From Gibbsiella quercinecans (lineage in GTDB: Bacteria; Pseudomonadota; Gammaproteobacteria; Enterobacterales; Enterobacteriaceae), in NCBI RefSeq assembly GCF_002291425.1, contig NZ_CP014136.1, positions 1,798,001 to 1,862,000 on the forward strand: a stretch of DNA of 64,000 nucleotides. Reading direction: 5' to 3'. Positions 1-9,072 of this stretch are shown piece after piece. The translations under genes were made by a program, and so were the position numbers. Within the stretch, counting starts at the first letter, position 1; every line of letters begins with the position of its first letter. Below the pieces are notes generated by a model. That model saw nothing but the letters and a program-made list of their open reading frames with translations. It was not told the DNA's origin and did no database searches.

Positions 1-686
1 AGATTCTCAAACTTAGCGAGACGATGATGGTATCTATTGAAAGCTTTCGCCAGCAAGTCAATGAGATGCATAAAAACCTACGCGGCGAATTCAATATTGG
101 GATCATTAATAACCTGGTGACGCAGCCCATCATGCGAATCACCAATGCGCTTGAAATACTCAGTAAGCATGGCCCGGGAATTCGTATAAACCTCAGCATG
201 AGTACAGCGTCAGAAATCGAACGCGGCCTTATGGATGGAAGGCTGCACGTAGGCGCGCTACCTAAATCGGCCCCCGTTTCCGGCCTTGATTACAACAAGC
301 TGTATGATGAAATATCCTTTCTCTATTGCAGTGCGAAGCACCCGCTATTCCACTACAACCATGCACCGGATAACAACGAACTTCGGATGTATGACGCCGT
401 CATCCCCACTTACCGCATGACGGCGGATATTATAGAGATGCTTCAACACTTTAACGGTAGCGCAACGGCCTCTGATCGGGAAGGCATTGCTTTTTTGATA
501 CTGACCGGCAGATATGTTGGCTTATTACCCGATCATTACGCCGCCTACTGGGAGGAAAAAGGAATGATGCGCGCCATTATGCCAGAGGTAATGTGTGCAA
601 AATCAGAAATTTCCGTGGTTACTCGCAAAGGGCGCAGGCCGAACTCAATATTGGAACTTTTTCTGGCTTCGCTAAACGATCAATGA
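1..686 (+). CDS. LysR-type transcriptional regulator, C-terminal part (5' end off window)
   Basis: The reading frame is open to the left edge (third base onward reads ILKLSETMM), and that stretch looks like the linker helix of a LysR regulator. The remaining ~220 residues look like the periplasmic-binding-like effector domain: the GEFNIGIINN strand opens it, and GRYVGLLPDHYA is the usual late 'G-G-LP' segment. The DNA-binding helix-turn-helix is off the window, so the first ATG inside the window (24) is not the true start. It converges on the XRE-cupin regulator downstream, with 168 bp between the two stop codons. The target is unknown; control of the neighbouring amine cluster is possible but nothing in the sequence proves it. 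Confidence 0.8.
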   Translation, partial: ILKLSETMMVSIESFRQQVNEMHKNLRGEFNIGIINNLVTQPIMRITNALEILSKHGPGIRINLSMSTASEIERGLMDGRLHVGALPKSAPVSGLDYNKLYDEISFLYCSAKHPLFHYNHAPDNNELRMYDAVIPTYRMTADIIEMLQHFNGSATASDREGIAFLILTGRYVGLLPDHYAAYWEEKGMMRAIMPEVMCAKSEISVVTRKGRRPNSILELFLASLNDQ

Positions 687-854
687 TGCGAGCGACAAGA
701 GAAAAACGCGGAAAACCGGCTCCAGCCATTAATGGGGCGAGGGGAAAATCTGCCGCAGCAGCGTTGAGCCTGGCTGGCAGCACCTCACCGGGACTGGGCG
801 CCGAGTCACCAAGCCCGCATATGCCATTTGAAGATGGCGGATATACCACGATAA

Positions 855-1487
855 TTAATAGAACGCAGGGTTAGTCACCCAAAACAATTCGGTTTCAACG
901 CCCTCGGCCCAAAACCTTATAAGCGATTTCGCACTAAAGAAAAATGAGTCACCTGCATTCACGGTAAACGTATTGCCATCTATTTCAATGCCTAATATGC
1001 CGCGCAGCACCAGCCCACATTTCGTTCCTTCAGACTCATTATAGGGATGTTCGCCTGTCGTGCCGTCTGGCGATAATACAATCCGCATCATTTGCAGCTG
1101 CGTCATGCTATCCGGCGTGAGCATGTCTTTTTCAATGCCATTATCGCTAAAACTAATATGCCGCTGCGCTTCTTTTCTCAGGATGTAACGGCTTTCTTCA
1201 TCGGCAGAAGCGTCGTTGTAAACCGGATCGAGTAACCAGCTCAGCGGCATCTCTAACGCTTTACAGAGCAGCACCAGCTTATCAATAGAGATTGTCGCGT
1301 TGCCGCGCTCGATTTGGCTTAACAAGGCGGTAGAAATCCCTGCACTTTCTGCCACGCTCGCAAGCGTCATGCGTTTGACTTTGCGCCGTAAACGCAGGCG
1401 GGTTCCTAAATCAGACGTTTTTCCATCGTGAACAACATTCGCAGATGTGCGCATAGTTTTTAAATTAAGTCGTTCATCTATAAACAT
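855..1487 (-). CDS. XRE-family regulator with C-terminal cupin domain (PuuR-like)
   Basis: This ~210-residue protein has an N-terminal XRE helix-turn-helix (GTRLRLRRKVKRMTLASVAE followed by GISTALLSQIERG) and a C-terminal small cupin barrel (EGTKCGLVLRGILGIEIDG, then the VNAGDSFFFSA turn). This architecture is that of PuuR and related regulators, in which the cupin senses a small metabolite and the HTH represses catabolic genes. The frame extends to a TTG at 1493, but the ATG at 1487 has a GAGCGGG stretch about 7 bases upstream and is preferred. The gene follows, in the same direction, a PuuB-like amine oxidase whose stop is 64 bp upstream, so the two could be cotranscribed. The likely role, inferred from context, is repression of the flanking amine oxidase, importer and aldehyde dehydrogenase genes. 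Confidence 0.8.
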   Translation of the reverse strand: MFIDERLNLKTMRTSANVVHDGKTSDLGTRLRLRRKVKRMTLASVAESAGISTALLSQIERGNATISIDKLVLLCKALEMPLSWLLDPVYNDASADEESRYILRKEAQRHISFSDNGIEKDMLTPDSMTQLQMMRIVLSPDGTTGEHPYNESEGTKCGLVLRGILGIEIDGNTFTVNAGDSFFFSAKSLIRFWAEGVETELFWVTNPAFY

Positions 1488-1550
1488 TACCAATACCCGC
1501 TCATAACAATCATGTTTAAAACGTGCCGGCAGACCTACGCATAAATAAGG

Positions 1551-2822
1551 TTATCTGCCTTTAATCCCATCCAGCATGATATTCCACATCATGCTTCCGG
1601 TTGCGCCAACGCGCCAAAAATCATGGAATGCATATTGTGATAAGTTTTTGTCAATAGTAAAGGGGTTATCAGAGGTGCCATGAGAAAGAATCAGATCCGC
1701 GACAATTTTGCCTACCATCGTAGACATCGCAACACCTCGGCCATTATAACCAAACACCAATCGGACACCCGGCTCCGGCTCAACTAAATGAGGCAAGTGG
1801 TCTTTGGTAATGGCAACCTGGCCCTGCCATGCCCATGGGAAATTTATCCCCTTCAACTCTGGCCAAAGCTTGATCGCATAATCGATCAGATGCTGATAAT
1901 CCTTCGCGCCTTTGTCGTCGCGTTGTGGGCCACGGCCCCCCATTAACAGCCGGCCTTCATCATCAACCCGATAATAAATAACATCCCATGCCGCTTCATA
2001 AAGCGCAGATTTACACGGCATGATTTTGCTTTTGATGGTTTCAGGCAATGGATCCGTTGCCGCAATATACGTATAAACCGGGACTAAGGATTTACGCATA
2101 CCGGGCCATAAATTATCCGAATAGCCATCGGTACAAATAATGACTTCCGGCGCAATCACTTTCCCCTGGGCCGTTGCCACATGCCACCGATCATTTTCAC
2201 GCCGGATGGATATAGCACGGCTATTTTCATGTAACGCCGCGCCGGCCTGTTGTGCCGCCAAGGCAAGCCCTCGCACATACGCCAACGGATTAAGATGCCC
2301 GCCGCGAGCGTCAACTGCGCCGCCAATATAAATGTGGGTGCCTGTCAGTTGAGCCATTTCGTTTTGGTCAGCAAAACGCACCGGCCATCCGCGCTGGCTC
2401 GCCTGTTCCACCAGAGCATTAACCTGCTTCAGCCCTTTTTGGTCTATTGCCGCACGTATTGTCCCGGTATTGCTTGGGGAACAGTCAATCTGATAACGCT
2501 TGATCAAATCAAATACCAGCTTAGGTGCATCAGAAGACAGCTGGTTAAGTTTCTCACCTTGTTGTTGACCAAAATGCGCCACCAGCTCATTGGGAAGCAG
2601 CTTTAACCCTGGATTGACCTGGCCGCCGTTACGCCCGGAACCGCCATGGCCGATTTCAGCCGCCTCCAGCACCACGGGCGCCATGCCCCCCTGCGCCAGA
2701 TGTAACGCAGCCGATAACCCGCTGTATCCCCCGCCGATAATGACGACATCGGCTCGCCTTTCATTGGCCAGTACCGGAGCGGATATTTGCAGCCGGGCGG
2801 TTTTCTTATAAAGATTTTTCAT
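1551..2822 (-). CDS. FAD-dependent amine oxidase (gamma-glutamylputrescine oxidase PuuB-like, DAO family)
   Basis: A 423-residue flavoprotein of the D-amino-acid-oxidase fold. The N-terminal ADP-binding motif is VVIIGGGYSGLSAALHLAQ, and EIGHGGSGRNGGQVNPGLK is the FAD-contacting segment seen in PuuB and related oxidases. The C-terminal GATGSMMWNIMLDGIKG resembles the end of PuuB. Such enzymes oxidise a primary or gamma-glutamylated amine to an aldehyde, releasing ammonia and H2O2. The frame runs back to 2855, but ATG 2822 has a strong ribosome site (GTGAGGAAC, about 7 bases upstream) and is chosen. It is divergent from the binding-protein gene (3008) across a 185-bp intergenic region, and an aldehyde dehydrogenase lies in the same cluster to take the product. 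The substrate is not determined; no glutamylputrescine synthetase (puuA) is present in the window. Confidence 0.8.
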   Translation of the reverse strand: MKNLYKKTARLQISAPVLANERRADVVIIGGGYSGLSAALHLAQGGMAPVVLEAAEIGHGGSGRNGGQVNPGLKLLPNELVAHFGQQQGEKLNQLSSDAPKLVFDLIKRYQIDCSPSNTGTIRAAIDQKGLKQVNALVEQASQRGWPVRFADQNEMAQLTGTHIYIGGAVDARGGHLNPLAYVRGLALAAQQAGAALHENSRAISIRRENDRWHVATAQGKVIAPEVIICTDGYSDNLWPGMRKSLVPVYTYIAATDPLPETIKSKIMPCKSALYEAAWDVIYYRVDDEGRLLMGGRGPQRDDKGAKDYQHLIDYAIKLWPELKGINFPWAWQGQVAITKDHLPHLVEPEPGVRLVFGYNGRGVAMSTMVGKIVADLILSHGTSDNPFTIDKNLSQYAFHDFWRVGATGSMMWNIMLDGIKGR

Positions 2823-3007
2823 TACATGTTCCTCACCTTTTTTACGCAAAGACACAACAATGTAACAACAAGGCTTGACGGATAAAATTATCTGCGCTAA
2901 AAATTTACACAGATTTTTTTACATATCAATATATTTTAGTGCATTTATTTAAAGTCATCGACATTGTATAGCTTCGCTTTAACAACCGTCAGAGGAAATG
3001 TAATAGC
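2823..3007. promoter_or_regulatory. divergent promoter region of amine cluster
   Basis: This A/T-rich 185-bp gap separates the minus-strand oxidase from the plus-strand importer operon. It must carry promoters for both. It contains runs such as ttacacagatttttttacat and atatattttag that could hold -10 elements. I cannot place an operator with confidence; the nearby XRE-cupin protein is the natural candidate to bind here. Confidence 0.4.
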
Positions 3008-4078
3008 ATGAAAAATATTATAAAAATGTCCTTTATCGCCACATTGTTTCACGTAGCGCCGGCCCTGGCCCAAACGCCGGTTGCGGGTGAAACCCCCAGT
3101 GATTCCCTCAAGGGTAAGACCGTGACGTTTGCTTCCTATGGCGGCGTCTACCAAGACGGGCAAGTGAAAGCGCTGGATAGTTTTGTGAAAAAATCTGGGG
3201 TCAAATTCTATTCGGATGGCCCTACCGAACTCGCAAAGGTGAAAGCGCAGGTTGAGTCAGGCAACGTGCAGTGGGATGTGGTCGATACTGGGGACAGCAT
3301 GCCGTACGTTTACTGCGGCACGGTGTTTCAAAAGTTAGATCTCAGCCGTATTGATACCTCGAATATACCAAAAGACCAGGTTGGGCCATGCAGTGTTCCG
3401 GCGATGAACTACGGCGTGGTGCTGATGTATAATAAAGCGAAGTATAAAGACCACCCGCCAACCAGCTGGCACGACTTCTTTGATGTAAAAGCCTTCCCCG
3501 GCACACGTGCAATCCCGGGATATGGTGATGCAGAAGGCTATGTTATTGAACTCGCATTATTAAACGATGGCGTGGCAAAAGATAAACTGTTCCCTGCCGA
3601 TATAAATCGCGCTTTGAATAAGTATCGGGCAATTCGTGATTCCGGCGACTTGATTCTTTGGCAGACGGGAGCACAATCCCAGCAGCTTATTGAATCGGGA
3701 GAGGCCGATATGATCATGGTCTGGTCCGGGCGCGGAATGGCAGCAGTACGTAATGGCGCTGATTACGCACCCGTTTGGAAAGATTGGGTCGTGGTGAAAG
3801 ATCAGCTGACTATCCCCGTCGGCACAAAAAACCTGGATGCCGCATATGCTCTGATTAATGATTACCTGGGAAAAAGGCAACAAGAAATCATGACAGAGGC
3901 CACATCCTATTCCCCCATCAATATTAACTCTCAACCCAAAGTGGATAGTTTAATCAGCCAATGGTTAACCAATACCCCTGAAAAGCAAAAAGATGCATAC
4001 CAGCCGAATATTCCTTATTGGGTGGATCACAACCAGGAATTAACGGATAAATGGGCCGAATTCATCGCAGGTAATTGA
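3008..4078 (+). CDS. polyamine-type ABC transporter periplasmic substrate-binding protein
   Basis: This 356-residue secreted protein has an N-terminal signal peptide (MKNIIKMSFIATLFHVAPAL, with likely cleavage after ALA). The mature part has PotD/PotF-family features: VTFASYGGVYQDGQ at the first strand, VQWDVVDTGDSMPY, and the NYGVVLMYNKAKY segment that begins the second lobe. The family delivers spermidine, putrescine or other cationic amines to a membrane complex. The start ATG is preceded by AGAGGAAA. The gene begins a run of importer genes followed by an aldehyde dehydrogenase. The exact ligand cannot be read from the sequence. Confidence 0.85.
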   Translation: MKNIIKMSFIATLFHVAPALAQTPVAGETPSDSLKGKTVTFASYGGVYQDGQVKALDSFVKKSGVKFYSDGPTELAKVKAQVESGNVQWDVVDTGDSMPYVYCGTVFQKLDLSRIDTSNIPKDQVGPCSVPAMNYGVVLMYNKAKYKDHPPTSWHDFFDVKAFPGTRAIPGYGDAEGYVIELALLNDGVAKDKLFPADINRALNKYRAIRDSGDLILWQTGAQSQQLIESGEADMIMVWSGRGMAAVRNGADYAPVWKDWVVVKDQLTIPVGTKNLDAAYALINDYLGKRQQEIMTEATSYSPININSQPKVDSLISQWLTNTPEKQKDAYQPNIPYWVDHNQELTDKWAEFIAGN

Positions 4079-4147
4079 TCGTCATCACGCCAAAACGTGA
4101 GCTTATTTTCGTGTTATGGTAGCCACTAACTTCTATAGGTAATAACT

Positions 4148-5014
4148 ATGGGTAATGTCTTTAGCTCCCGTGCTACGCCTGAAGAACGGAGGAAATTTAG
4201 AGCGTTTCTGATGACGACCCCGGCGTTAGCACTTTTATCATTGGTTTTACTTATACCTATTTTCACAATAATCTATCAGAGTTTCACGCTACCCACCACG
4301 GGCTTTCAAAATTACTTATGGTTTTTTAATACCAATATAAACGTCACCGTTTTAATACGTACCTTTAAGGTGGCTTTAATCGTCACTTTGCTATGCACCG
4401 TGATTGCTTATCCTTATGCTTACGCCATGTCGGTGCTCAAACCCAAATACCGTATTCTGCTCATTCTCTGTACCCTGGTTCCTTTATGGGCATCGGATAT
4501 CGTACGTACTTTCGCCTGGATTATCATCTTACAAAATTCAGGCGTCTTTAATAGCATCCTTGAGTATTTTGGTTTTGAAAAGGTAAGGTTAATCAGAACA
4601 CAAACCGGGGTGATGATTGGCATGGTTCAAATACTGCTGCCATTTATGATCATGCCGTTGTATTCCGTTATGCGCGGCATAAATTTAGATTTGATCAAGG
4701 CTTCATGCAGCTTAGGCGCTTCGCCACTGGTCAGCTTTTTTAAAATCTATTTGCCCTTATCGTTGCCAGGCGTTTTTTCGGGGGCAACCATCGTTTTCAT
4801 ACTGGCGACAGGTTTCTATATTACACCGTTGCTCCTTGGTGGCCCGACGAGCACGCTACTCTCAACGCTTGTTCAACAACAAATTTCCTCCTTGCTCAAT
4901 TGGGGGCATGGCGGCGCCATGAGCGTGGTATTACTTATTCTCACTTTCGGATGTCTGCTCGCTGTGACGCCGTTTATGCGTCGCAAACGAAAGAGTGTAA
5001 ACGAGGATAAATGA
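4148..5014 (+). CDS. ABC transporter permease, PotB/PotH-like
   Basis: A 288-residue inner-membrane protein with about six hydrophobic segments. The first is TTPALALLSLVLLIPIFTII. The cytoplasmic loop DLIKASCSLGASPLVSFFKI is the 'EAA' motif that docks on the ATPase. It matches the first permease of spermidine/putrescine importers. Its stop codon overlaps the start of the next permease (ATGATG at 5011), as expected of coupled subunits. Codon use and base composition are A/T-rich relative to the mutS region. Confidence 0.85.
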   Translation: MGNVFSSRATPEERRKFRAFLMTTPALALLSLVLLIPIFTIIYQSFTLPTTGFQNYLWFFNTNINVTVLIRTFKVALIVTLLCTVIAYPYAYAMSVLKPKYRILLILCTLVPLWASDIVRTFAWIIILQNSGVFNSILEYFGFEKVRLIRTQTGVMIGMVQILLPFMIMPLYSVMRGINLDLIKASCSLGASPLVSFFKIYLPLSLPGVFSGATIVFILATGFYITPLLLGGPTSTLLSTLVQQQISSLLNWGHGGAMSVVLLILTFGCLLAVTPFMRRKRKSVNEDK

Positions 5015-5796
5015 TGAAGCTTTTTTTACGCATTTCACTGGGGCTGGTTTGCATTTTAATTTCATTGTGGTTGATTGCGCCGACGTTAGTCATCATCCCG
5101 ATCTCATTTAGCGAGCAACAATCGCTGGTATTTCCACCCAGGGGATTTTCGTGGCGGTGGTACCAAAATATTTTCGAGAGCCAGAGCTGGAAGGATAGCA
5201 TGATTACGTCCCTACAGGTTGCGGTGATCGTCTCCATTCTGGCCACGCTTCTTGGTTCGTTTGCGGCCCTGGGGATTGAACACCTTAAAAATAAATTTGG
5301 CGGTATGTTAAAGGTTATCTTGCTCACACCGATAGTCATGCCTGGCGTCGTGCTGGCCATTGGCATATATGCAATCTATCTCAAATATCACCTGATCGGC
5401 ACTTATACGGGATTTATTCTGGCTCATACGCTTTTAGCATTACCCTTTGTTGTTATCTCAGTGAGTGCGAATTTGGCCGTATTCGATAACCGGCTGGAAA
5501 CGGCGGCAGCCAGTCTTGGGGCATCCAAGATAACCACACTATTAACCGTCACCATTCCGCTCACGTTACCTGGGATACTGTCAGGAATATTATTCTCTTT
5601 TGTGACCTCATTTAACGAAATAGTCATCTCATTATTTATATCCAGCCCACAGGTAACGATGCTACCCGTAAAAATTTATTCATCAATAACACGGGATACC
5701 GATCCTACTATCGCAGCGATAGGCTCGATAACCTTTGCGGTGACGACGCTTCTCATCGGTATTGGCCTTCTCTCTTCGTTAAAGAGGAAAAAATAA
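5011..5796 (+). CDS. ABC transporter permease, PotC/PotI-like
   Basis: A 261-residue (260 if the second ATG at 5014 is used) membrane protein. It starts with a hydrophobic helix (LGLVCILISLWLIAPTLVII) and carries the EAA loop LETAAASLGASKITTLLTVT. GAGG at 5003-5006 serves either ATG; spacing slightly favours 5014. It pairs with the upstream permease to form the heterodimeric membrane channel of a polyamine-type importer. Its TAA overlaps the ATG of the ATPase gene by one base, so the three transport genes are translationally coupled. Confidence 0.85.
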   Translation: MMKLFLRISLGLVCILISLWLIAPTLVIIPISFSEQQSLVFPPRGFSWRWYQNIFESQSWKDSMITSLQVAVIVSILATLLGSFAALGIEHLKNKFGGMLKVILLTPIVMPGVVLAIGIYAIYLKYHLIGTYTGFILAHTLLALPFVVISVSANLAVFDNRLETAAASLGASKITTLLTVTIPLTLPGILSGILFSFVTSFNEIVISLFISSPQVTMLPVKIYSSITRDTDPTIAAIGSITFAVTTLLIGIGLLSSLKRKK

Positions 5797-6905
5797 TGTT
5801 GAATAAAGCTGCCACGAAAGGCGCAGAGGTCGAAATTTGTAACATTAGCAAATTTTATAGTGGATTTACTGCGTTAGATAATGTGTCACTCAAGATAAAG
5901 GCCGGTGAATTTATCTCTTTCCTTGGGCCTTCAGGATCTGGCAAGACAACGACGCTGAACATTATCGCAGGGTTTATCGATAACGATAGTGGATCGATTC
6001 TCTATAATGGATACGAAATAGATAAAGAGCCGGCGCACAAAAGAAACATGGGCGTGGTTTTTCAGAACTATGCGCTGTTTCCACATATGACGGTCGCCGC
6101 GAATGTCGCATACCCATTACAACGGCGGAAAATAGCGAAACGCGAACGCGAACGGTTGGTCGCCGAGGTATTAGAGAAAGTCGAGCTGAATTCGTTTTCC
6201 AATCGCTACCCCGAAGAGCTGTCAGGAGGGCAACAACAACGCGTGGCCCTTGCCAGGGCGATGGTATTTTCACCCGCGCTGTTACTGATGGATGAACCTC
6301 TCGGCGCATTAGACAAAAAGCTGCGGGAATCATTACAGCTCGAAATCAGGCGTATTCACCGCGAATTGGGCAGCACCTTTATTTTTGTTACACACGATCA
6401 GGAAGAAGCGCTGGTACTGTCTGACAGAATAGCCGTTTTCAACAAAGGGCGCATTGAGCAGATAGGAACTGGGGAAGAACTGTATAAATATCCAAAAACG
6501 TTATTCGTCGGTGAGTTCATCGGTGAAAGCTCTGTGTTACGTGGCCCACATCGTATGGTCGGGGATAAAACCGAGATACAAATAGCCGAAGATGAATATG
6601 TCACTATTGATTGTTTGCCTTCAGGCACAAAGCCACAGTGTATTCTCTTGCGCCCAGAAGAAATCATGGTGCAACGCCCACAGGCAATGGGGGCCGATGA
6701 AAATAAAAACCGCCTGTCGGGCCAAATCTGCGAGAAGATTTATCTTGGCAATGTGGTTAAGTATCAGGTTTCGCTTACTAACGGCACGATTGTTACGGCC
6801 CGTATGTCCAACGACGGTGACGCTTTTTCATTAGATGAGCAGGTTGAAGTGATTTGGAGCTCATGTAGTGGGACGCTGCTCTCTGATGATAAAGCGAGCG
6901 GATAA
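5796..6905 (+). CDS. ABC transporter ATP-binding protein, PotA/PotG-like
   Basis: A 369-residue ATPase. Walker A is GPSGSGKTT, the Q-loop is in GVVFQNYALFPHM, the signature is LSGGQQQR, and Walker B is LLLMDEPLGALD followed by the switch histidine in FVTHDQEEAL. The C-terminal ~130 residues form a TOBE-type regulatory domain, typical of polyamine and sugar importer ATPases. The GAGGAAA ribosome site lies in the end of the upstream permease gene. It energises the two-permease channel encoded just upstream. Confidence 0.9.
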   Translation: MLNKAATKGAEVEICNISKFYSGFTALDNVSLKIKAGEFISFLGPSGSGKTTTLNIIAGFIDNDSGSILYNGYEIDKEPAHKRNMGVVFQNYALFPHMTVAANVAYPLQRRKIAKRERERLVAEVLEKVELNSFSNRYPEELSGGQQQRVALARAMVFSPALLLMDEPLGALDKKLRESLQLEIRRIHRELGSTFIFVTHDQEEALVLSDRIAVFNKGRIEQIGTGEELYKYPKTLFVGEFIGESSVLRGPHRMVGDKTEIQIAEDEYVTIDCLPSGTKPQCILLRPEEIMVQRPQAMGADENKNRLSGQICEKIYLGNVVKYQVSLTNGTIVTARMSNDGDAFSLDEQVEVIWSSCSGTLLSDDKASG

Positions 6906-6966
6906 CTAAAAATTCAGCATGGCCTGTATTCTCATCGAAATAAAACTGCATCATAAGGAAACCGAT

Positions 6967-8391
6967 ATGCGTCACACGCAGAAATTCTTCATAGATGGCG
7001 CCTGGGTAGACCCCGCCGTTCCTGCCATGATGGATGTCATTGATCCCTCTACTGAACGGCAATTTGCGCAAATTGCCGTTGGCGGCGCAGAAGATGTCGA
7101 TCGTGCGGTGAAATCCGCCCGCAATGCTTTTCCTGCCTGGGCTGGCGTCCCTGTTGAGGAACGCATTGCCGTGCTGGAACGGGTGCTCACGATATATAAC
7201 GAAAAATATGAGCTCATGGCCCAAACCATAAGCCGCGAAATGGGCGCGCCGATTTCATGGGCGCGCGATGCGCAAGCCTATGCAGGCAGAGGGCATCTTG
7301 AAGCCACCATTAAGGCGGCGGAAACATTTGAATGGCAGTCAAAGCGCGGTTCAACGTTGGTTATCCGCGAACCCATTGGCGTCTGCGGCCTGATTACCCC
7401 CTGGAATTGGCCGATGAATCAAATTGTGTGCAAAGTCGCGCCGGCTTTGGTGGCCGGCTGTACGGTGGTTCTCAAGCCTTCAGAAATTGCGCCATTGAGC
7501 GCCATTTTATTTGCTGAAATTATTGAAGCAGCGGGCGTGCCGAAAGGCGTCTTCAACCTGATTAACGGTACGGGGCCGGAAGTCGGCCAAAAAATGGCGG
7601 CGCACCCGGATATCGATATGATGAGTTTTACCGGCTCGACGCGCGCAGGGATAAACGTCGCCCAAACGGCCGCTGACACAGTAAAAAGAGTGACGCAAGA
7701 ACTGGGGGGCAAATCCCCCAATATCGTGTTGCCAGACGCCGATTTCGAAAAGGCGATCGGTAGCGGTGTGATTGCCGCCATGAACAACACTGGGCAATCC
7801 TGCGATGCACCGACCCGTATGTTAGTTCCCGCCGAGCGCCATCAAGAAGTGCTCGCCATGGCGAAAGTCATTGCCGAAAAGATCATTGTCGGCGATCCCC
7901 GTGACGAGGCGACAACAATGGGCCCGTTGATTTCTGCTCAGCAGTTTGCCAAGGTCCAGCGGCTTATTCAATCGGGTATCGATGAAGGCGCTGTTTTAGT
8001 CACCGGTGGGTTGGGCAAACCTGATGGCATAACTCATGGCTATTTCGTCAAACCGACTATTTTCGGCAATGTCAGCCAAGAAATGGCTATCGCGCGTGAA
8101 GAAATCTTCGGGCCAGTGTTGTCAATCATGCCTTATCGCGATGAAGACCAGGCGATTGATATCGCCAATGATACGTTGTATGGGCTCGCCGCATACATTT
8201 GGTCAGGCGATAACAGCCGGGCGCGCAATGTGGCAAAACGTATTCGCGCCGGCTCTATCTATTTAAACGGACCGGATTGGGATCTTTTCGCCCCCTTTGG
8301 CGGCTATAAGCAGTCTGGGAATGGTCGTGAGTATGCGGATTGGGGCATTCATGACTACACCGAAATCAAGGGCATTTGCGGCTGGGATTAA
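6967..8391 (+). CDS. NAD(P)+-dependent aldehyde dehydrogenase
   Basis: A 474-residue ALDH-superfamily enzyme. With the start at ATG 6967 (AAGGAA about 7 bases upstream), the catalytic cysteine is Cys279 in NTGQSCDAPTR and the general base is Glu245 in TQELGGKSP. Asn147 in TPWNWP completes the oxyanion hole, and Lys170 in VLKPSE contacts the cofactor. All key residues are present. The frame reaches back to 6919, but that start has no ribosome site. As the last gene after an amine importer, and with an amine oxidase opposite, its likely job is to oxidise the aldehyde made by the oxidase to a carboxylate. The precise aldehyde is unknown. Confidence 0.9.
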   Translation: MRHTQKFFIDGAWVDPAVPAMMDVIDPSTERQFAQIAVGGAEDVDRAVKSARNAFPAWAGVPVEERIAVLERVLTIYNEKYELMAQTISREMGAPISWARDAQAYAGRGHLEATIKAAETFEWQSKRGSTLVIREPIGVCGLITPWNWPMNQIVCKVAPALVAGCTVVLKPSEIAPLSAILFAEIIEAAGVPKGVFNLINGTGPEVGQKMAAHPDIDMMSFTGSTRAGINVAQTAADTVKRVTQELGGKSPNIVLPDADFEKAIGSGVIAAMNNTGQSCDAPTRMLVPAERHQEVLAMAKVIAEKIIVGDPRDEATTMGPLISAQQFAKVQRLIQSGIDEGAVLVTGGLGKPDGITHGYFVKPTIFGNVSQEMAIAREEIFGPVLSIMPYRDEDQAIDIANDTLYGLAAYIWSGDNSRARNVAKRIRAGSIYLNGPDWDLFAPFGGYKQSGNGREYADWGIHDYTEIKGICGWD

Positions 8392-9072
8392 AACATCAGG
8401 CAACTGGCCGATCAGCTTACTGCGCCGAAGGGTTTACCGACGGCGCGCTTGCCATCCGATAGGCCACCCCGCTGGCCGGTGCAACAATATCAACTTCACT
8501 TGGGTGACTTCGTCTGGCCATCATGCGGGCGGCATCGCATACCTACACAATATCGGCACAATCCGACACCGTAGCCATGATTGATTTGATAATCTCAGAC
8601 GGCGCATTTCTTCCATTAACACGGCGTTCCCGGCAGCAACCCGCCATGTGGAAGATAAAGGCCTGGGGTCACGCGGGCCTGTGTGCTAAAGCTGCGGGTG
8701 AATCGCAGTGATTATCAGTGATAAGATACGGCTTTCGCTCCAGGCGGCAACGGCTTGCCCATCGCAGGCAAAATGTGGTTTGGCCGTCATCATTTACGTT
8801 GCAAGCCTTACCAGCCCGTTCAGCAACGCCGTTGGCGTTTTTTCCTGCGGCTAGAATTGTTTTGGGTATAGGTAACTTATTGATTAGAATCGGCTGATTG
8901 AGTGTCATTTTCATGCGTTGGTCCAAATGTATACCCGCAAGTCCACATGTCTATTCCAGTGCATCGCTGGGATAGCTATGGAATACAAATTTTTGGGTTC
9001 ATTTGAGTTTCCAGGGGGTTTACAACGAGCCGCCCGAGTACATAGAAGACCTATAAAACGAGTAAAATCAAT
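8392..9072. other. 681-bp stretch without an intact gene
   Basis: No open reading frame here resembles a known protein. On the minus strand, 8458-8575 reads protein-like text with an internal stop (a segment containing MMARRSHPSEVDIVAPASG, preceded in frame by a TAG and MATVSDCADIV). This suggests a decayed gene, which I could not identify. The right end (about 8850-9072) should contain the mutS promoter; tagaat at 8851-8856 is a possible -10 element. No repeats or tRNA are visible. Confidence 0.4.

Noticed and set aside
593-874. 93-codon plus-strand frame at the end of the LysR gene
   Set aside because: It overlaps the LysR gene in another frame and reads low-complexity Ala/Gly/Arg text.
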